Shown here: positions 40,194 to 49,193 of the stretch, one piece after another
Position numbering within the stretch: position 1 is the stretch's first letter
Layout: the number at the start of each line of letters is the position of its first letter
Assembly (NCBI GenBank): GCA_903889655.1
Contig: CAISYL010000245.1
Span: 1 to 64,000, forward strand
DNA: 64,000 nt
Source of the DNA: an uncultured Alphaproteobacteria bacterium
GTDB taxonomy: Bacteria > Pseudomonadota > Alphaproteobacteria > Parvibaculales > Parvibaculaceae
Reading direction: 5' to 3'
The notes under the pieces: model-generated
Seen by the model: only the letters and a program-made list of their open reading frames with translations
Database searches by the model: none
What the model was told of the DNA's origin: nothing
Program-made: the position numbers and the translations under genes

Positions 40194-41738
40194 ATGTCCT
40201 ATTCCTCCCTCCGCGACTTTCTCGACCGGCTCGACCAGACAGGCGACCTCGCCCGGGTGAAGGCGCCCGTCTCGACCGTGCTCGAAATGACGGAGATCCA
40301 GACGCGGCTGCTCGCGGAAAAAGGCCCCGCCGTCCTCTTCGAACAGGCCCTGATGGCCGACGGCCGCCCCTCGCCCATGCCGGTCCTCGTCAACCTTTTC
40401 GGCACGGTCGAGCGCGTGGCGCTGGCGGTCACGATGCCATCTTCCGGAAAAGGGGAAGCCGTCGAGCGCCGCAGTGCGAAAGACCTCCGCGAAGTCGGCG
40501 AGCTTCTGGCCTTCCTCCGCCAGCCCGAACCGCCGGGCGGCTTCCGCGAGGCCTTCTCGATGCTGCCGCTGCTGAAGACCGTCATGGCCATGAAGCCGAA
40601 GACGGTCTCCTCGGCGCCTTGTCAGGAAGTCGTGCTGAAGGGCGACGACATCGACTTGAACGCCTTGCCGATCCAGACCTGCTGGCCGGGCGAGCCCGCG
40701 CCGCTCATCACCTGGCCTCTCGTCGTGACCAAGGGTCCCGGCACCAAACGCGAGGACGATTACAATCTCGGCATCTACCGCATGCAGGTACTGGCAAAGA
40801 ACAAGACCATCATGCGCTGGCTCGCGCATCGCGGCGGCGCGCAGCATCATCGCCGCTGGAAGGCAGAAAAGTCGGAGCCGCTGCCCGTCGCCGCCGTCAT
40901 CGGCGCCGATCCGGGCACCATCCTCGCCGCCGTCACGCCGGTGCCGGACACGCTCTCGGAATACCAGTTCGCCGGACTGCTCCGTGGACAGAAGGTCGAG
41001 CTCGTCGACTGCAAAACCGTACCGCTGAAGGTTCCCGCCGAAGCGGAGATCGTCATCGAGGGCCATGTTTCCCTCGACGATTATGCCGACGAAGGCCCCT
41101 ATGGCGACCACACCGGCTATTACAACTCGGTCGAGAAATTCCCGGTCTTCACCGTCAGCGCGATCACCATGCGGCAGAAGCCCATCTATCTCTCGACCTT
41201 CACCGGCCGCCCGCCGGACGAGCCCTCGGTGCTGGGCGAGGCGCTCAACGAGGTCTTCATTCCGCTTCTCCAGCAGCAATTCCCCGAGATCGTCGATTTC
41301 TGGCTGCCGCCCGAGGGCTGCTCCTACCGCATCGCCGTCATCTCGATGAAGAAAGCCTACCCCGGCCATGCCAAGCGCGTGATGATGGGCGCCTGGTCCT
41401 ATCTTCGCCAGTTCATGTACACGAAATGGCTGATCGTGGTGGACGACGACATCGACGCGCGCGACTGGAAGGATGTGATGTGGGCGATCTCGACCCGCAT
41501 GGACCCGGTGCGCGACGTGACGCTGATCGAAGGCACGCCCATCGACTATCTCGACTTCGCAAGCCCCGAGTCAGGCCTCGGCGGCAAGATCGGCCTCGAC
41601 GCCACCAACAAATGGCCGCCCGAAACGAAACGCGAATGGGGCACGCAGATCCGCATGGACCAGACCGTCATCGACGAAGTGACGCGCAAATGGTCATCAC
41701 TCGGCCTTCCGGGCGCCGGCAAGCCGATCTGGAAGTGA
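40194..41738 (+). CDS. ubiD: UbiD-family decarboxylase
   Basis: [74 protein letters not shown]. Confidence 0.92.
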   Translation: MSYSSLRDFLDRLDQTGDLARVKAPVSTVLEMTEIQTRLLAEKGPAVLFEQALMADGRPSPMPVLVNLFGTVERVALAVTMPSSGKGEAVERRSAKDLREVGELLAFLRQPEPPGGFREAFSMLPLLKTVMAMKPKTVSSAPCQEVVLKGDDIDLNALPIQTCWPGEPAPLITWPLVVTKGPGTKREDDYNLGIYRMQVLAKNKTIMRWLAHRGGAQHHRRWKAEKSEPLPVAAVIGADPGTILAAVTPVPDTLSEYQFAGLLRGQKVELVDCKTVPLKVPAEAEIVIEGHVSLDDYADEGPYGDHTGYYNSVEKFPVFTVSAITMRQKPIYLSTFTGRPPDEPSVLGEALNEVFIPLLQQQFPEIVDFWLPPEGCSYRIAVISMKKAYPGHAKRVMMGAWSYLRQFMYTKWLIVVDDDIDARDWKDVMWAISTRMDPVRDVTLIEGTPIDYLDFASPESGLGGKIGLDATNKWPPETKREWGTQIRMDQTVIDEVTRKWSSLGLPGAGKPIWK

Positions 41739-41923
41739 CGTCGCGCGTGATACGCAATTCGCAATCTGCGTATAACGCGCGCCCCTCACCATAAGCCCAA
41801 CCCACGGCATATCTCTTGCTCCGCTTCGGCCGGAACGCGCGTCACACATGCCGTCGTTAATCTTTCCTAAAGCATGACGACGGACACTTGGCGCGGGACG
41901 ACAGCGATTCAGCGGGGACTTGC

Positions 41924-42604
41924 GTGGAACCCAGTCGAGTGTTGCGTGTGTTGTTTGTGCTGGGTTTTGCCGCTTCGCTGGCGATACCTGCGTCCGCGCG
42001 CGGCTTCGACGTGAATGTTTCCGCACCGGCGACCATGCCCATCGGCCCGCAGGTCGAAGCGCCTTACGGCTTCGTCGATTTCTGCACCCGCAATCCGGCG
42101 CCCTGCCGCCTGCATGCCACCGAAATCACCAACATCCGCCTCACGCCTGAGCATCGGGCGACGCTCGAGCGCGTCAATGCGGAAGTGAACCACCTGCCGC
42201 AAATCACCGACCTCGATAATTACGGCGTCGTCGAATACTGGTCCTACCCGAACAAGCGCGGCGGCGATTGCGAGGATCTGGCGCTCGAGAAGCAGCGCCG
42301 TCTCGTTGCGCTCGGCTTCCCCGAAGACGCGCTTCTCCTCGCCGTGGTGCGCCAGGCGAACGGCGAAGGCCACACGGTGCTGGTCGTCGAAACGGATCGC
42401 GGCGAATTCGTCCTCGACAATCTGAACCCCTCTATCCTCGCCTGGGCCGACGTCCCCTATACCTGGCGCAAGCGCCAGTCGCGCCTCGCCTCGGGCCTCT
42501 GGCAGAGCGTCGATCCGGACGCGACGAGAATCGCCGAAGCCTCGAAGCTCTCCAGCCAGCGCGATACGACCTCGGCCCCGCTTCGGTCCGGCACTCTGCG
42601 CTGA
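41924..42604 (+). CDS. Bacterial transglutaminase-like cysteine proteinase (BTLCP), copy 1, Sec signal
   Basis: GFVDFCTRNPAPC, YWSYPNKRGGDCEDLALEKQRRL, EGHTVLVVETDRGEFVLDNLNPSI (Cys/His/Asp set). Confidence 0.9.
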   Translation: MEPSRVLRVLFVLGFAASLAIPASARGFDVNVSAPATMPIGPQVEAPYGFVDFCTRNPAPCRLHATEITNIRLTPEHRATLERVNAEVNHLPQITDLDNYGVVEYWSYPNKRGGDCEDLALEKQRRLVALGFPEDALLLAVVRQANGEGHTVLVVETDRGEFVLDNLNPSILAWADVPYTWRKRQSRLASGLWQSVDPDATRIAEASKLSSQRDTTSAPLRSGTLR

Positions 42605-42830
42605 AAACGCCCCTCATTCGCCTGCCTGCGACGAAATGTCGAAGACATATGCTCCGTAGGCTGAATCCGCGGAACTTCGACTAAAAATTCCATGGTGAAA
42701 TGTCCCGTCGCTAAAATTTTAGGAAAATGCCGAATTTTAAGCACATTCCTCCCATGGTGAATTAACTCGTCGGTAAGTCCCGCAACCGATTTTGCGCCTC
42801 GCGTTGGATCGAGAGACCGGGAATTGGGCG

Positions 42831-43562
42831 ATGAAACCCTTGTGGCGGTGGTTGAGTGTCGTGAGCGAGGTGGGCCTTGCTCTGATGTTGACAGGATGTG
42901 CGGGCACGAACGGGACGGGCTTTCCGGATCTTCGGGGCAGCGTGCAGCTCGCATCCTACATGCCTGTCGGGCAACAGGTTGTGCCGCCCCACGGCTTCAT
43001 CGGCTTCTGCCTGCGCAGCGAGCCGGACTGTGCCGGCGGCACGGACACGCCGTCGAACCCCGCGCTGACGCCCGCTCGCTGGTCGGAACTCAACGACGTC
43101 AACGACTACGTCAATCGTCTTCCTGAAATCGAGGACAGCGATAATTACGGCCGCACGGAATACTGGACCTATCCCAACGAACGCGGCGGCGACTGCGAGG
43201 ATCTGGCGCTGCTGAAGCGCAAGCTGCTCATCGCCCGCGGCTGGCCTGCCGATGCCGTCCTTCTCGCCACGGCGCAGGAATGGAACGGCGAAGGCCATGC
43301 GCTGCTGGTCGTCGTGACGGACAAGGGCGACTTCGTGCTCGACAACAAGAACCCGGCGATCGTCTCATGGCGGGATGCGCCTTACACATGGAAGGCGCGC
43401 CAATCCCGCGCCCGGCCCTACGTCTGGGTCGATCTCGATCGCGACACGTTCAGAAACGCCGCGATGGAGACGCTTCCCCCGCTCGGCGCGACAGCCCCCT
43501 TCATTCTTGCCGCCCGCAGGATCTCCGGCCGGGCCGAACGAGACGGAGCCGCTCGCGGTTGA
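42831..43562 (+). CDS. BTLCP copy 2, predicted lipoprotein
   Basis: Lipobox LTGC in MKPLWRWLSVVSEVGLALMLTGCAG; GFIGFCLRSEPDC, YPNERGGDCEDLALLKRKLL, EGHALLVVVTDKGDFVLDNKNPAI. Confidence 0.9.
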   Translation: MKPLWRWLSVVSEVGLALMLTGCAGTNGTGFPDLRGSVQLASYMPVGQQVVPPHGFIGFCLRSEPDCAGGTDTPSNPALTPARWSELNDVNDYVNRLPEIEDSDNYGRTEYWTYPNERGGDCEDLALLKRKLLIARGWPADAVLLATAQEWNGEGHALLVVVTDKGDFVLDNKNPAIVSWRDAPYTWKARQSRARPYVWVDLDRDTFRNAAMETLPPLGATAPFILAARRISGRAERDGAARG

Positions 43563-43713
43563 AGACCGTCCGTAGACGATCTTTCCTCCGTTTCGGATGA
43601 ACGCCTCACGCGAACGCGGATGCATCCAATCCCGTCTCGATTGACCGCTCGATTTAAGACGCGGGTAAGGACGCTGGACGACGCTCGGAGACCTCACGAT
43701 CGAGGTCGCTTCG

Positions 43714-44481
43714 ATGACGTTCTCCGCCTGCCTGCGTGTTCTGCTTGTGGCGACGCTCCTGCCCGTCGTCGCGGCCTGCGCCCGCGATCTGCCGGGCGAC
43801 GATTGGTTGCACCCCGCGCCGCTCCTTTCCGCCTCGCCCGGCGGCGAACCCATGCCGGTCGCGAACGCCATGCCGACCGGCCAGCGCATCGTTCCGCCCA
43901 TCGGCTATATCGGCTACTGCCTTCGCCATGCGGAAGACTGCGGCGGCGGCACCGACGCGCCTGCCGACGTCGATCTTACGCCCGCCCGCTGGTTCACCCT
44001 CGTCGCCGTCAACGACGAGGTGAACCGTCTGCCGGAAATCACCGACATCGCCAATTATGAAAAGCCCGAATACTGGACGCTGCCCAATGCGCGCGGCGGT
44101 GACTGCGAGGATATGGCGCTGCTGAAACGCAAGCGCCTCATCGAGCGCGGCTGGCCCGCCGACGCGCTGTTGCTCGCGACCACGCTCGATACCGATGGCG
44201 CAGGCCACGCGGTGCTGCTGGTCGCCGCCCAGGGCGGCGAACTCGTCCTCGACAACAAGACGAGCGCGATCCTTCCCTGGCGGATGACGCCCTATCGATG
44301 GAAGGCGCGTCAATCGCGCGAGCGTCCCTATGCCTGGGTCGATCTCGATCCCTCGACCTTCCGCGCCGTCACCGAGGCGCATCTGCCGCCGCCGGGCGCG
44401 CCGCCGCCTTTCATCGTCGCCGCGCTGAAGCTGAAGGCGCGCAATGCGACGACGGGCACGCTCGCATCGGCGCCGCGCTGA
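43714..44481 (+). CDS. BTLCP copy 3, predicted lipoprotein
   Basis: Lipobox-like VAAC in MTFSACLRVLLVATLLPVVAACARD; GYIGYCLRHAEDC, LPNARGGDCEDMALLKRKRL, AGHAVLLVAAQGGELVLDNKTSAI. Confidence 0.9.
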   Translation: MTFSACLRVLLVATLLPVVAACARDLPGDDWLHPAPLLSASPGGEPMPVANAMPTGQRIVPPIGYIGYCLRHAEDCGGGTDAPADVDLTPARWFTLVAVNDEVNRLPEITDIANYEKPEYWTLPNARGGDCEDMALLKRKRLIERGWPADALLLATTLDTDGAGHAVLLVAAQGGELVLDNKTSAILPWRMTPYRWKARQSRERPYAWVDLDPSTFRAVTEAHLPPPGAPPPFIVAALKLKARNATTGTLASAPR

Positions 44482-44621
44482 CCTCCACCGCCGCGCTTAT
44501 GCGGCCGGAAACGAATCCATATCGAACGTTTATGCGTCTTTGCCTAGGTTTGGCCTGCTCACGACGCAGCGCTTTCGGGTGCGCATCGCGGGCACAGTCG
44601 AAACAGCCAGGACGTTGTCCA

Positions 44622-44888
44622 ATGTCTGCCCGTGCCTATCTCCTCCCGGATTTCCCCGTCGATGCCGTGCGCAAGACGCCGCGTCGGACGGAAGCACCGA
44701 GAACAGGATTCACCACCATAGACGTGATCGAACTTCCCAACGGTTTCTGGGAAGTGCGCGGCGATCGCGGCCTTTTCGGCGGACGTTTCAGGTCCAGCGA
44801 ACAGGCGCTCCGCTTCGCCATCGAAGAGGGCCGGACCTACCGCGCATTCGTTCTGCAGATGAAATCCCGTCCGCTGACGGAACACTGA
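44622..44888 (+). CDS. Small hypothetical protein (88 aa)
   Basis: ORF MSARAYLLPDFPVDAVRKTPRRTEAPRTGFTTIDVIELPNGFWEVRGDRGLFGGRFRSSEQALRFAIEEGR; followed by a terminator. Confidence 0.65.
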   Translation: MSARAYLLPDFPVDAVRKTPRRTEAPRTGFTTIDVIELPNGFWEVRGDRGLFGGRFRSSEQALRFAIEEGRTYRAFVLQMKSRPLTEH

Positions 44889-44922
44889 CCCACAGCCGCT
44901 CTCTGACCGCGGGGGCGGCACT

Positions 44923-44966
44923 GAAGGGACGCGCGCCTGCTCTCCGGCCGCGTCCCTTCTTTTATT
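44923..44966 (+). terminator. Rho-independent terminator
   Basis: GAAGGGACGCG-N15-CGCGTCCCTTC (11-bp perfect stem) then TTTTATT. Confidence 0.85.
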
Positions 44967-44983
44967 GTGTCGGTCGACGAAAA

Positions 44984-45220
44984 TTACTGCAGGCGATAGA
45001 CGAGTCCGGGTTCGAGCAGGAATTCGCCATCCCGCAATTGTCCAAGATCGTAGCGGCCGTCGCTGCGGCGCGGCGCGAGCCCGGTAAAGACATAGCGCCG
45101 CTCATAAGCGTCGATCACCGCATCCGCGACCGGCTTGCCTGAATAGTGCCCGACCGTCGGGCCGTCCGGCCTTATGCCATGCAGCAGATAATATTCGAGA
45201 GGATAGGCGATGAAACGCAT
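44984..45220 (-). CDS. Small hypothetical protein (78 aa)
   Basis: MRFIAYPLEYYLLHGIRPDGPTVGHYSGKPVADAVIDAYERRYVFTGLAPRRSDGRYDLGQLRDGEFLLEPGLVYRLQ; compact ORF. Confidence 0.6.
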   Translation of the reverse strand: MRFIAYPLEYYLLHGIRPDGPTVGHYSGKPVADAVIDAYERRYVFTGLAPRRSDGRYDLGQLRDGEFLLEPGLVYRLQ

Positions 45221-45342
45221 GATGACGACCGAATGACAGCACGTCGCGGCAGATGCCGCACCGCGCCGGACACTAGGCCGCCCACAGATAAAAATTCCAT
45301 CGTGATTTCCGCGAAGCCTCATAAGCGGAAGAACCGCTCCGC

Positions 45343-45972
45343 CTATGAAGCCTTCTTGATGAACTCCGCCTGGATCGAGACATGCACGTCGTTGCCGACG
45401 GCAGGCCACCACGCATTGAGGCCCCAATCCGCGCGATTGAAATTACCCGTCGCCGAAAAGCCCAGCGTGTCGTCGCCGGTCAGCGGATCGGGCGCGGCGC
45501 CGTTGAAGACGACGGCGAGCGTCACCGGCTTCGTCTTGCCGTGCATGGTGAGATTGCCGGTCATCTCGCCGGTGTTCTTGCCCGTCCGCTTCAGCGAAGT
45601 GCTTTCGAAGCCGATCTCGGGATAGCGTCCGGCGTCGAGAAGATCGCTGCCCGTGATCATCTTGTCGAGTTCCGCGACATTGGTGTCGACACTCGCGGCC
45701 TTGACGGTAACGCGGAGTTTGCTCGTCTCGGGCTTCCCGGGCGCGGCGTCGAGCACGGCCTCGACCTTGTCGAAGCGCGCGGTGAAACGCGAATAGCCGA
45801 AATGATCGACATCGAAGAGGAGGCTCGAATGGCGCGTGTCGAGATGATAGGTGCCGGGCTTCGCCGCCACCGGATCGTCCGAGACGTCATGCGTGATGAC
45901 GCGCGCCGCGACGCAGGCGCCAAGCAGAAGCGCAAGCCCGAGCGCAAGAACAAGACGGAGTGAATTGCGCAT
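45343..45972 (-). CDS. YceI family protein (predicted lipoprotein, LLGAC)
   Basis: GTYHLDTRHSSLLFDVDHFGYSRFTARFDKVEAVLDAAPGKPETSKLRVTVKAASVDTN. Confidence 0.9.
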   Translation of the reverse strand: MRNSLRLVLALGLALLLGACVAARVITHDVSDDPVAAKPGTYHLDTRHSSLLFDVDHFGYSRFTARFDKVEAVLDAAPGKPETSKLRVTVKAASVDTNVAELDKMITGSDLLDAGRYPEIGFESTSLKRTGKNTGEMTGNLTMHGKTKPVTLAVVFNGAAPDPLTGDDTLGFSATGNFNRADWGLNAWWPAVGNDVHVSIQAEFIKKAS

Positions 45973-46547
45973 CACATCTTCCTCGTCGCCATGAAGTCGA
46001 TCTTGACCTTCACATCGGGTCCCGCGACGTCGCTCGACGAAAGCTGCGCGCCGGCGCCTACGCCGAAGGCGAGCCGCTGCAGCGTCGTTTCGCCGATGAC
46101 ATGCGCGGTATCGCCCTTGATGTCGAGCGTGAAGGGAAGCTCCACCTTCTTCGATACGCCCCTGAGCGTCAGCGTTCCCTCGGCGACATATTTGTCGCCG
46201 CCCCCATGCCGGAAACTCCTGGCCTCGAAGACGGCCTTCGGAAAGGCCGCCACATTGAACCAGCCCTCCTGCGGCAGATAGGTATCCTTCTGCTGCTCGC
46301 CGGTGACGCAGGACGCCATGTCGATCGTGACTTTCACGGAAGAATGCGCGAGGTCCGCCGGATCGAAGACGATGTCCGAATCGAAAGCCCCGCAATGGCC
46401 GGTGAAGACGTTCCCGCCCTGCGTTCCTTCCCAGGAAATCGCGGTCGCGCTTTTCTGGGGTTGCCAGCTCGCCGCCGCGCGCGCTGGCAGGGCGGCAAGG
46501 CTCGACATCGACATGACGAGAACGAGCGATCTGAAAAAATGCGTCAT
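45972..46547 (-). CDS. YceI family protein
   Basis: Signal peptide, WQPQKSATAISWEGTQGGNVFTGHCGAFDSDIVFDPADLAHSSVKVTIDMAS; start/stop overlap with neighbours. Confidence 0.88.
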   Translation of the reverse strand: MTHFFRSLVLVMSMSSLAALPARAAASWQPQKSATAISWEGTQGGNVFTGHCGAFDSDIVFDPADLAHSSVKVTIDMASCVTGEQQKDTYLPQEGWFNVAAFPKAVFEARSFRHGGGDKYVAEGTLTLRGVSKKVELPFTLDIKGDTAHVIGETTLQRLAFGVGAGAQLSSSDVAGPDVKVKIDFMATRKM

Positions 46548-47146
46548 CGGGCGATCTCCTTGCCGCGCGTGAAAAGAACCTTCGAGGGAAGCATCCGCCG
46601 CATCACATTGTCCTTGAGCCAGAAATGATGCCGGAGTGCCGCTCCCGCATGCAGCGCGACGAGCGCGATGCCGCACCAGGCGAGCACTTCGTGAACGGTC
46701 GAAGCCACATCCTCGATCGCCGCCTTGTCGGGCCGCGCCGAGATGAAGCCGATATGCGGCAGCTTCACGAGCCCGTAAAGGATCGTCGGTATGCCGAGCG
46801 GCGACGCGGAAACGATCACCCAGCCGGTCAGCGGCATCGCGATCAGGATCGCGTAAAGTCCCCAATGCGTGAGCCGCGCGGCGGCGCGCTCGAAAGCGGT
46901 CAGGTCTTCCGGCGGCGGCGGCACGGTGCCGCTCGCCCGCCAGAAGAGCCGCAACCCGACCAGCCCGAAGATCGTAACGCCGATCGACTTGTGGATCTGA
47001 TAAAGCGGAAAGGTCAGCGGATGGGTCAGCGCGAGCGACGTCATGGTGAGGCCGATGGCGATCATCGCGACGAAAAGAAGCGCGATCAGCCAGTGCAGGA
47101 AAACGGCGACGAGGCCGAAACGGGTCTCACTGTTGCGAAGCTGCAT
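46544..47146 (-). CDS. Cytochrome b561
   Basis: RFGLVAVFLHWLIALLFVAMIAIGL, HKSIGVTIFGLVGLRLFWR, VHEVLAWCGIALVALHAGAALRHHF. Confidence 0.92.
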   Translation of the reverse strand: MQLRNSETRFGLVAVFLHWLIALLFVAMIAIGLTMTSLALTHPLTFPLYQIHKSIGVTIFGLVGLRLFWRASGTVPPPPEDLTAFERAAARLTHWGLYAILIAMPLTGWVIVSASPLGIPTILYGLVKLPHIGFISARPDKAAIEDVASTVHEVLAWCGIALVALHAGAALRHHFWLKDNVMRRMLPSKVLFTRGKEIAR

Positions 47147-47442
47147 CTGTTCTCAAGTCCCTCTCCTCCGCGGCGGCACAATGCGCCGCCCTACGGTTTC
47201 CGGCAATGCGGCCGGCAGTCACGAATGCGTGAAATGGGGATCCGCTACCGGATTGTAATTGGGGATATCTTTTATTTGCACAGCTCCCGGAAAATTGCGC
47301 CGTCCGACTGTGGCACAAGCCCCACATTGTCGAAAATCATGGCCAAGGCCGCCCGTTATGAGGCGCATGCCTGTTGTTGCACCCGGCCGTTTTCGTTAAT
47401 CGGAGGAGCGTCCTTCGTGTGTTCCATCCTGGTAATGCCCCC

Positions 47443-48030
47443 ATGACCCAGACAGCTCTTGCCACGGCGACCTTCTTCGGTCCGACGCATGACCGTCGTT
47501 CCCCCGAAAGCATCCGCTTCGAGCAGCTGCGCAACGCGATTTGCGGCGCCCGCGCCCTGATGGGCCAGCATGAGCTTCTGTCCCCGCTTTTCGCCGAGCT
47601 TCTGCCTTTCATCGGCGTCATCGAGCCCGACCGTCTGGGCATGAGCCTTCCAGTCGTGCTTGCGGGCGAACATCTGGCCGCGGTCAGTTCGCGCAACGTT
47701 CCGGACAATGATTTCCTCAACATGATCCGGGAAGACATGCGTCCCTATGCCTATCGCACCACGATCGAGATGATCACGCGTCCGTGCGGCGTCTGGGAAC
47801 GCATCATTGCTCAGTCGTCGGACAATTCGTTTTTCGAATTCGAGGTGACGGGCTTTCCCGTCATCGACGAGGCGCGCGACGCCTGCCAGATCGCCTTTCT
47901 GGTCCGCGCCTCCACGAGCGCGCTCAGCCGGCCAGCCGAATACGTGGCCGGTATCGAGGAAGGCGTCGAAGGCGGCTGGATCGATCTCGGCCACGGCATT
48001 CCCGAGGTGAGTCCGATCGGCTTTCTCTGA
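47443..48030 (+). CDS. PAS-like domain protein, hypothetical
   Basis: LLPFIGVIEPDRLGMSLPVVLAGEHLAAVSSRNVPDNDFLNMIREDMRPYAYRTTIEMITRPCGVWERI. Confidence 0.65.
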   Translation: MTQTALATATFFGPTHDRRSPESIRFEQLRNAICGARALMGQHELLSPLFAELLPFIGVIEPDRLGMSLPVVLAGEHLAAVSSRNVPDNDFLNMIREDMRPYAYRTTIEMITRPCGVWERIIAQSSDNSFFEFEVTGFPVIDEARDACQIAFLVRASTSALSRPAEYVAGIEEGVEGGWIDLGHGIPEVSPIGFL

Positions 48031-48045
48031 TCTCAACCTCCGGCC

Positions 48046-48564
48046 TCAACCCTTCAGCGCGGCCCGCAGGGGGCCGGCGGCACGGTCGTCGAAAGCGACG
48101 AGCAGCACGCGGCGCGGCCAGTCATGCGACGCCATATGCGCTTTCACGGCGCCAACCGCGATCCGCGCCGCTTCATCCGCCGGATAGCCGTATATGCCGG
48201 TCGAGATCGCCGGAAAGGCGACGCTTTCAAACATCCGTTCGGCGGCAAGCGCCAGCGCCCGCCTATAGCAGGCGGCGAGAAGCGTCGCCTCCCCGCGCCC
48301 GCCGCCATGCCACACCGGCCCGACGCAATGCAGGATCCACGCGGCGGGCAATCCATATCCCTTGGTGATCCGGCAATCGCCGGTCGGGCAGCCGCCCAGC
48401 GCCCTGCACTCTTCGGCGAGCCCCGGCCCGGCTGCCTGGAAGATCGCGCCGCACACGCCGCCGCCGGGCGCCAGAGCCTCATTGGCCGCATTCGCGATGG
48501 CGGTCGCCGGCAACCGCGTGATATCGCCGACATGGATTTCGAGCGCCGCCTCGATGGGTGTCAT
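48046..48564 (-). CDS. Macro domain protein (MacroD-type O-acetyl-ADP-ribose deacetylase)
   Basis: GDITRLPATAIANAANEALAPGGGVCGAIFQAAG, LHCVGPVW, FPAISTGIYGYPADEAARIA. Confidence 0.92.
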   Translation of the reverse strand: MTPIEAALEIHVGDITRLPATAIANAANEALAPGGGVCGAIFQAAGPGLAEECRALGGCPTGDCRITKGYGLPAAWILHCVGPVWHGGGRGEATLLAACYRRALALAAERMFESVAFPAISTGIYGYPADEAARIAVGAVKAHMASHDWPRRVLLVAFDDRAAGPLRAALKG

Positions 48565-48656
48565 GAAGACCTCGACATGCTAGCGTTCCGGCGGCAACAA
48601 GCGAATCACGCCAGAGCAGAGCCTGCGGCCGAGCGTGACCATCATCGGAGGGCCCC

Positions 48657-49058
48657 ATGCTGGAGTATTCTGCGGAGATCGTCGGCGTCTATGTCGGCCT
48701 CAATCTTCTGATCAATCTCTTCCTCGCCTATCGCGTTTCAGCGAACCGCGTCCGCAGCAATGTGATGACCGGCACCGGCGACGACGAGAAGCTCTACAAT
48801 GCAAGCCGGGCGCACACCGTCAATGTCGAATATACGCCGATCGCGCTCATCGGCCTCGTCATGCTGCACCTTCTGTCGGCCTCGATCTATGTGATCCATC
48901 TGGCCGGCATCTGCCTGACCGTCGGCCGCATCCTGCACGCCATCGGCCTCACCAGGGCGGCGAGCACCTCGACGCCGCCGCGCCTCATCGGCACCGTCTT
49001 CACCTGGGCCGCCCAGCTCATTGCCGGCATCGCCTGCCTCTATTACGCGCTGGGCTGA
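48657..49058 (+). CDS. MAPEG family membrane protein
   Basis: ALIGLVMLHLLSASIYVIHLAGICLTVGRILHAIGL; NAxRAHTVNVEYTPIA. Confidence 0.82.
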   Translation: MLEYSAEIVGVYVGLNLLINLFLAYRVSANRVRSNVMTGTGDDEKLYNASRAHTVNVEYTPIALIGLVMLHLLSASIYVIHLAGICLTVGRILHAIGLTRAASTSTPPRLIGTVFTWAAQLIAGIACLYYALG

Positions 49059-49193
49059 CCCGCAAAGGCCGGAAGACTGCGGCGAAACCTCGCCCGTCTG
49101 CGCCAGCCCCTTGTTCTTTTCCCTTCGGGCCTCGATCTGTATAAGGGTCGGGGCCCTTCTCATATGGGCCATCCCTCAACAGAGAGCCCGCCC

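Noticed and set aside
41924-44481. A complete LapG/LapD/LapA adhesin-control system
   Set aside because: Only LapG-type proteins are seen; no LapD-like receptor, adhesin or type I secretion genes in the window
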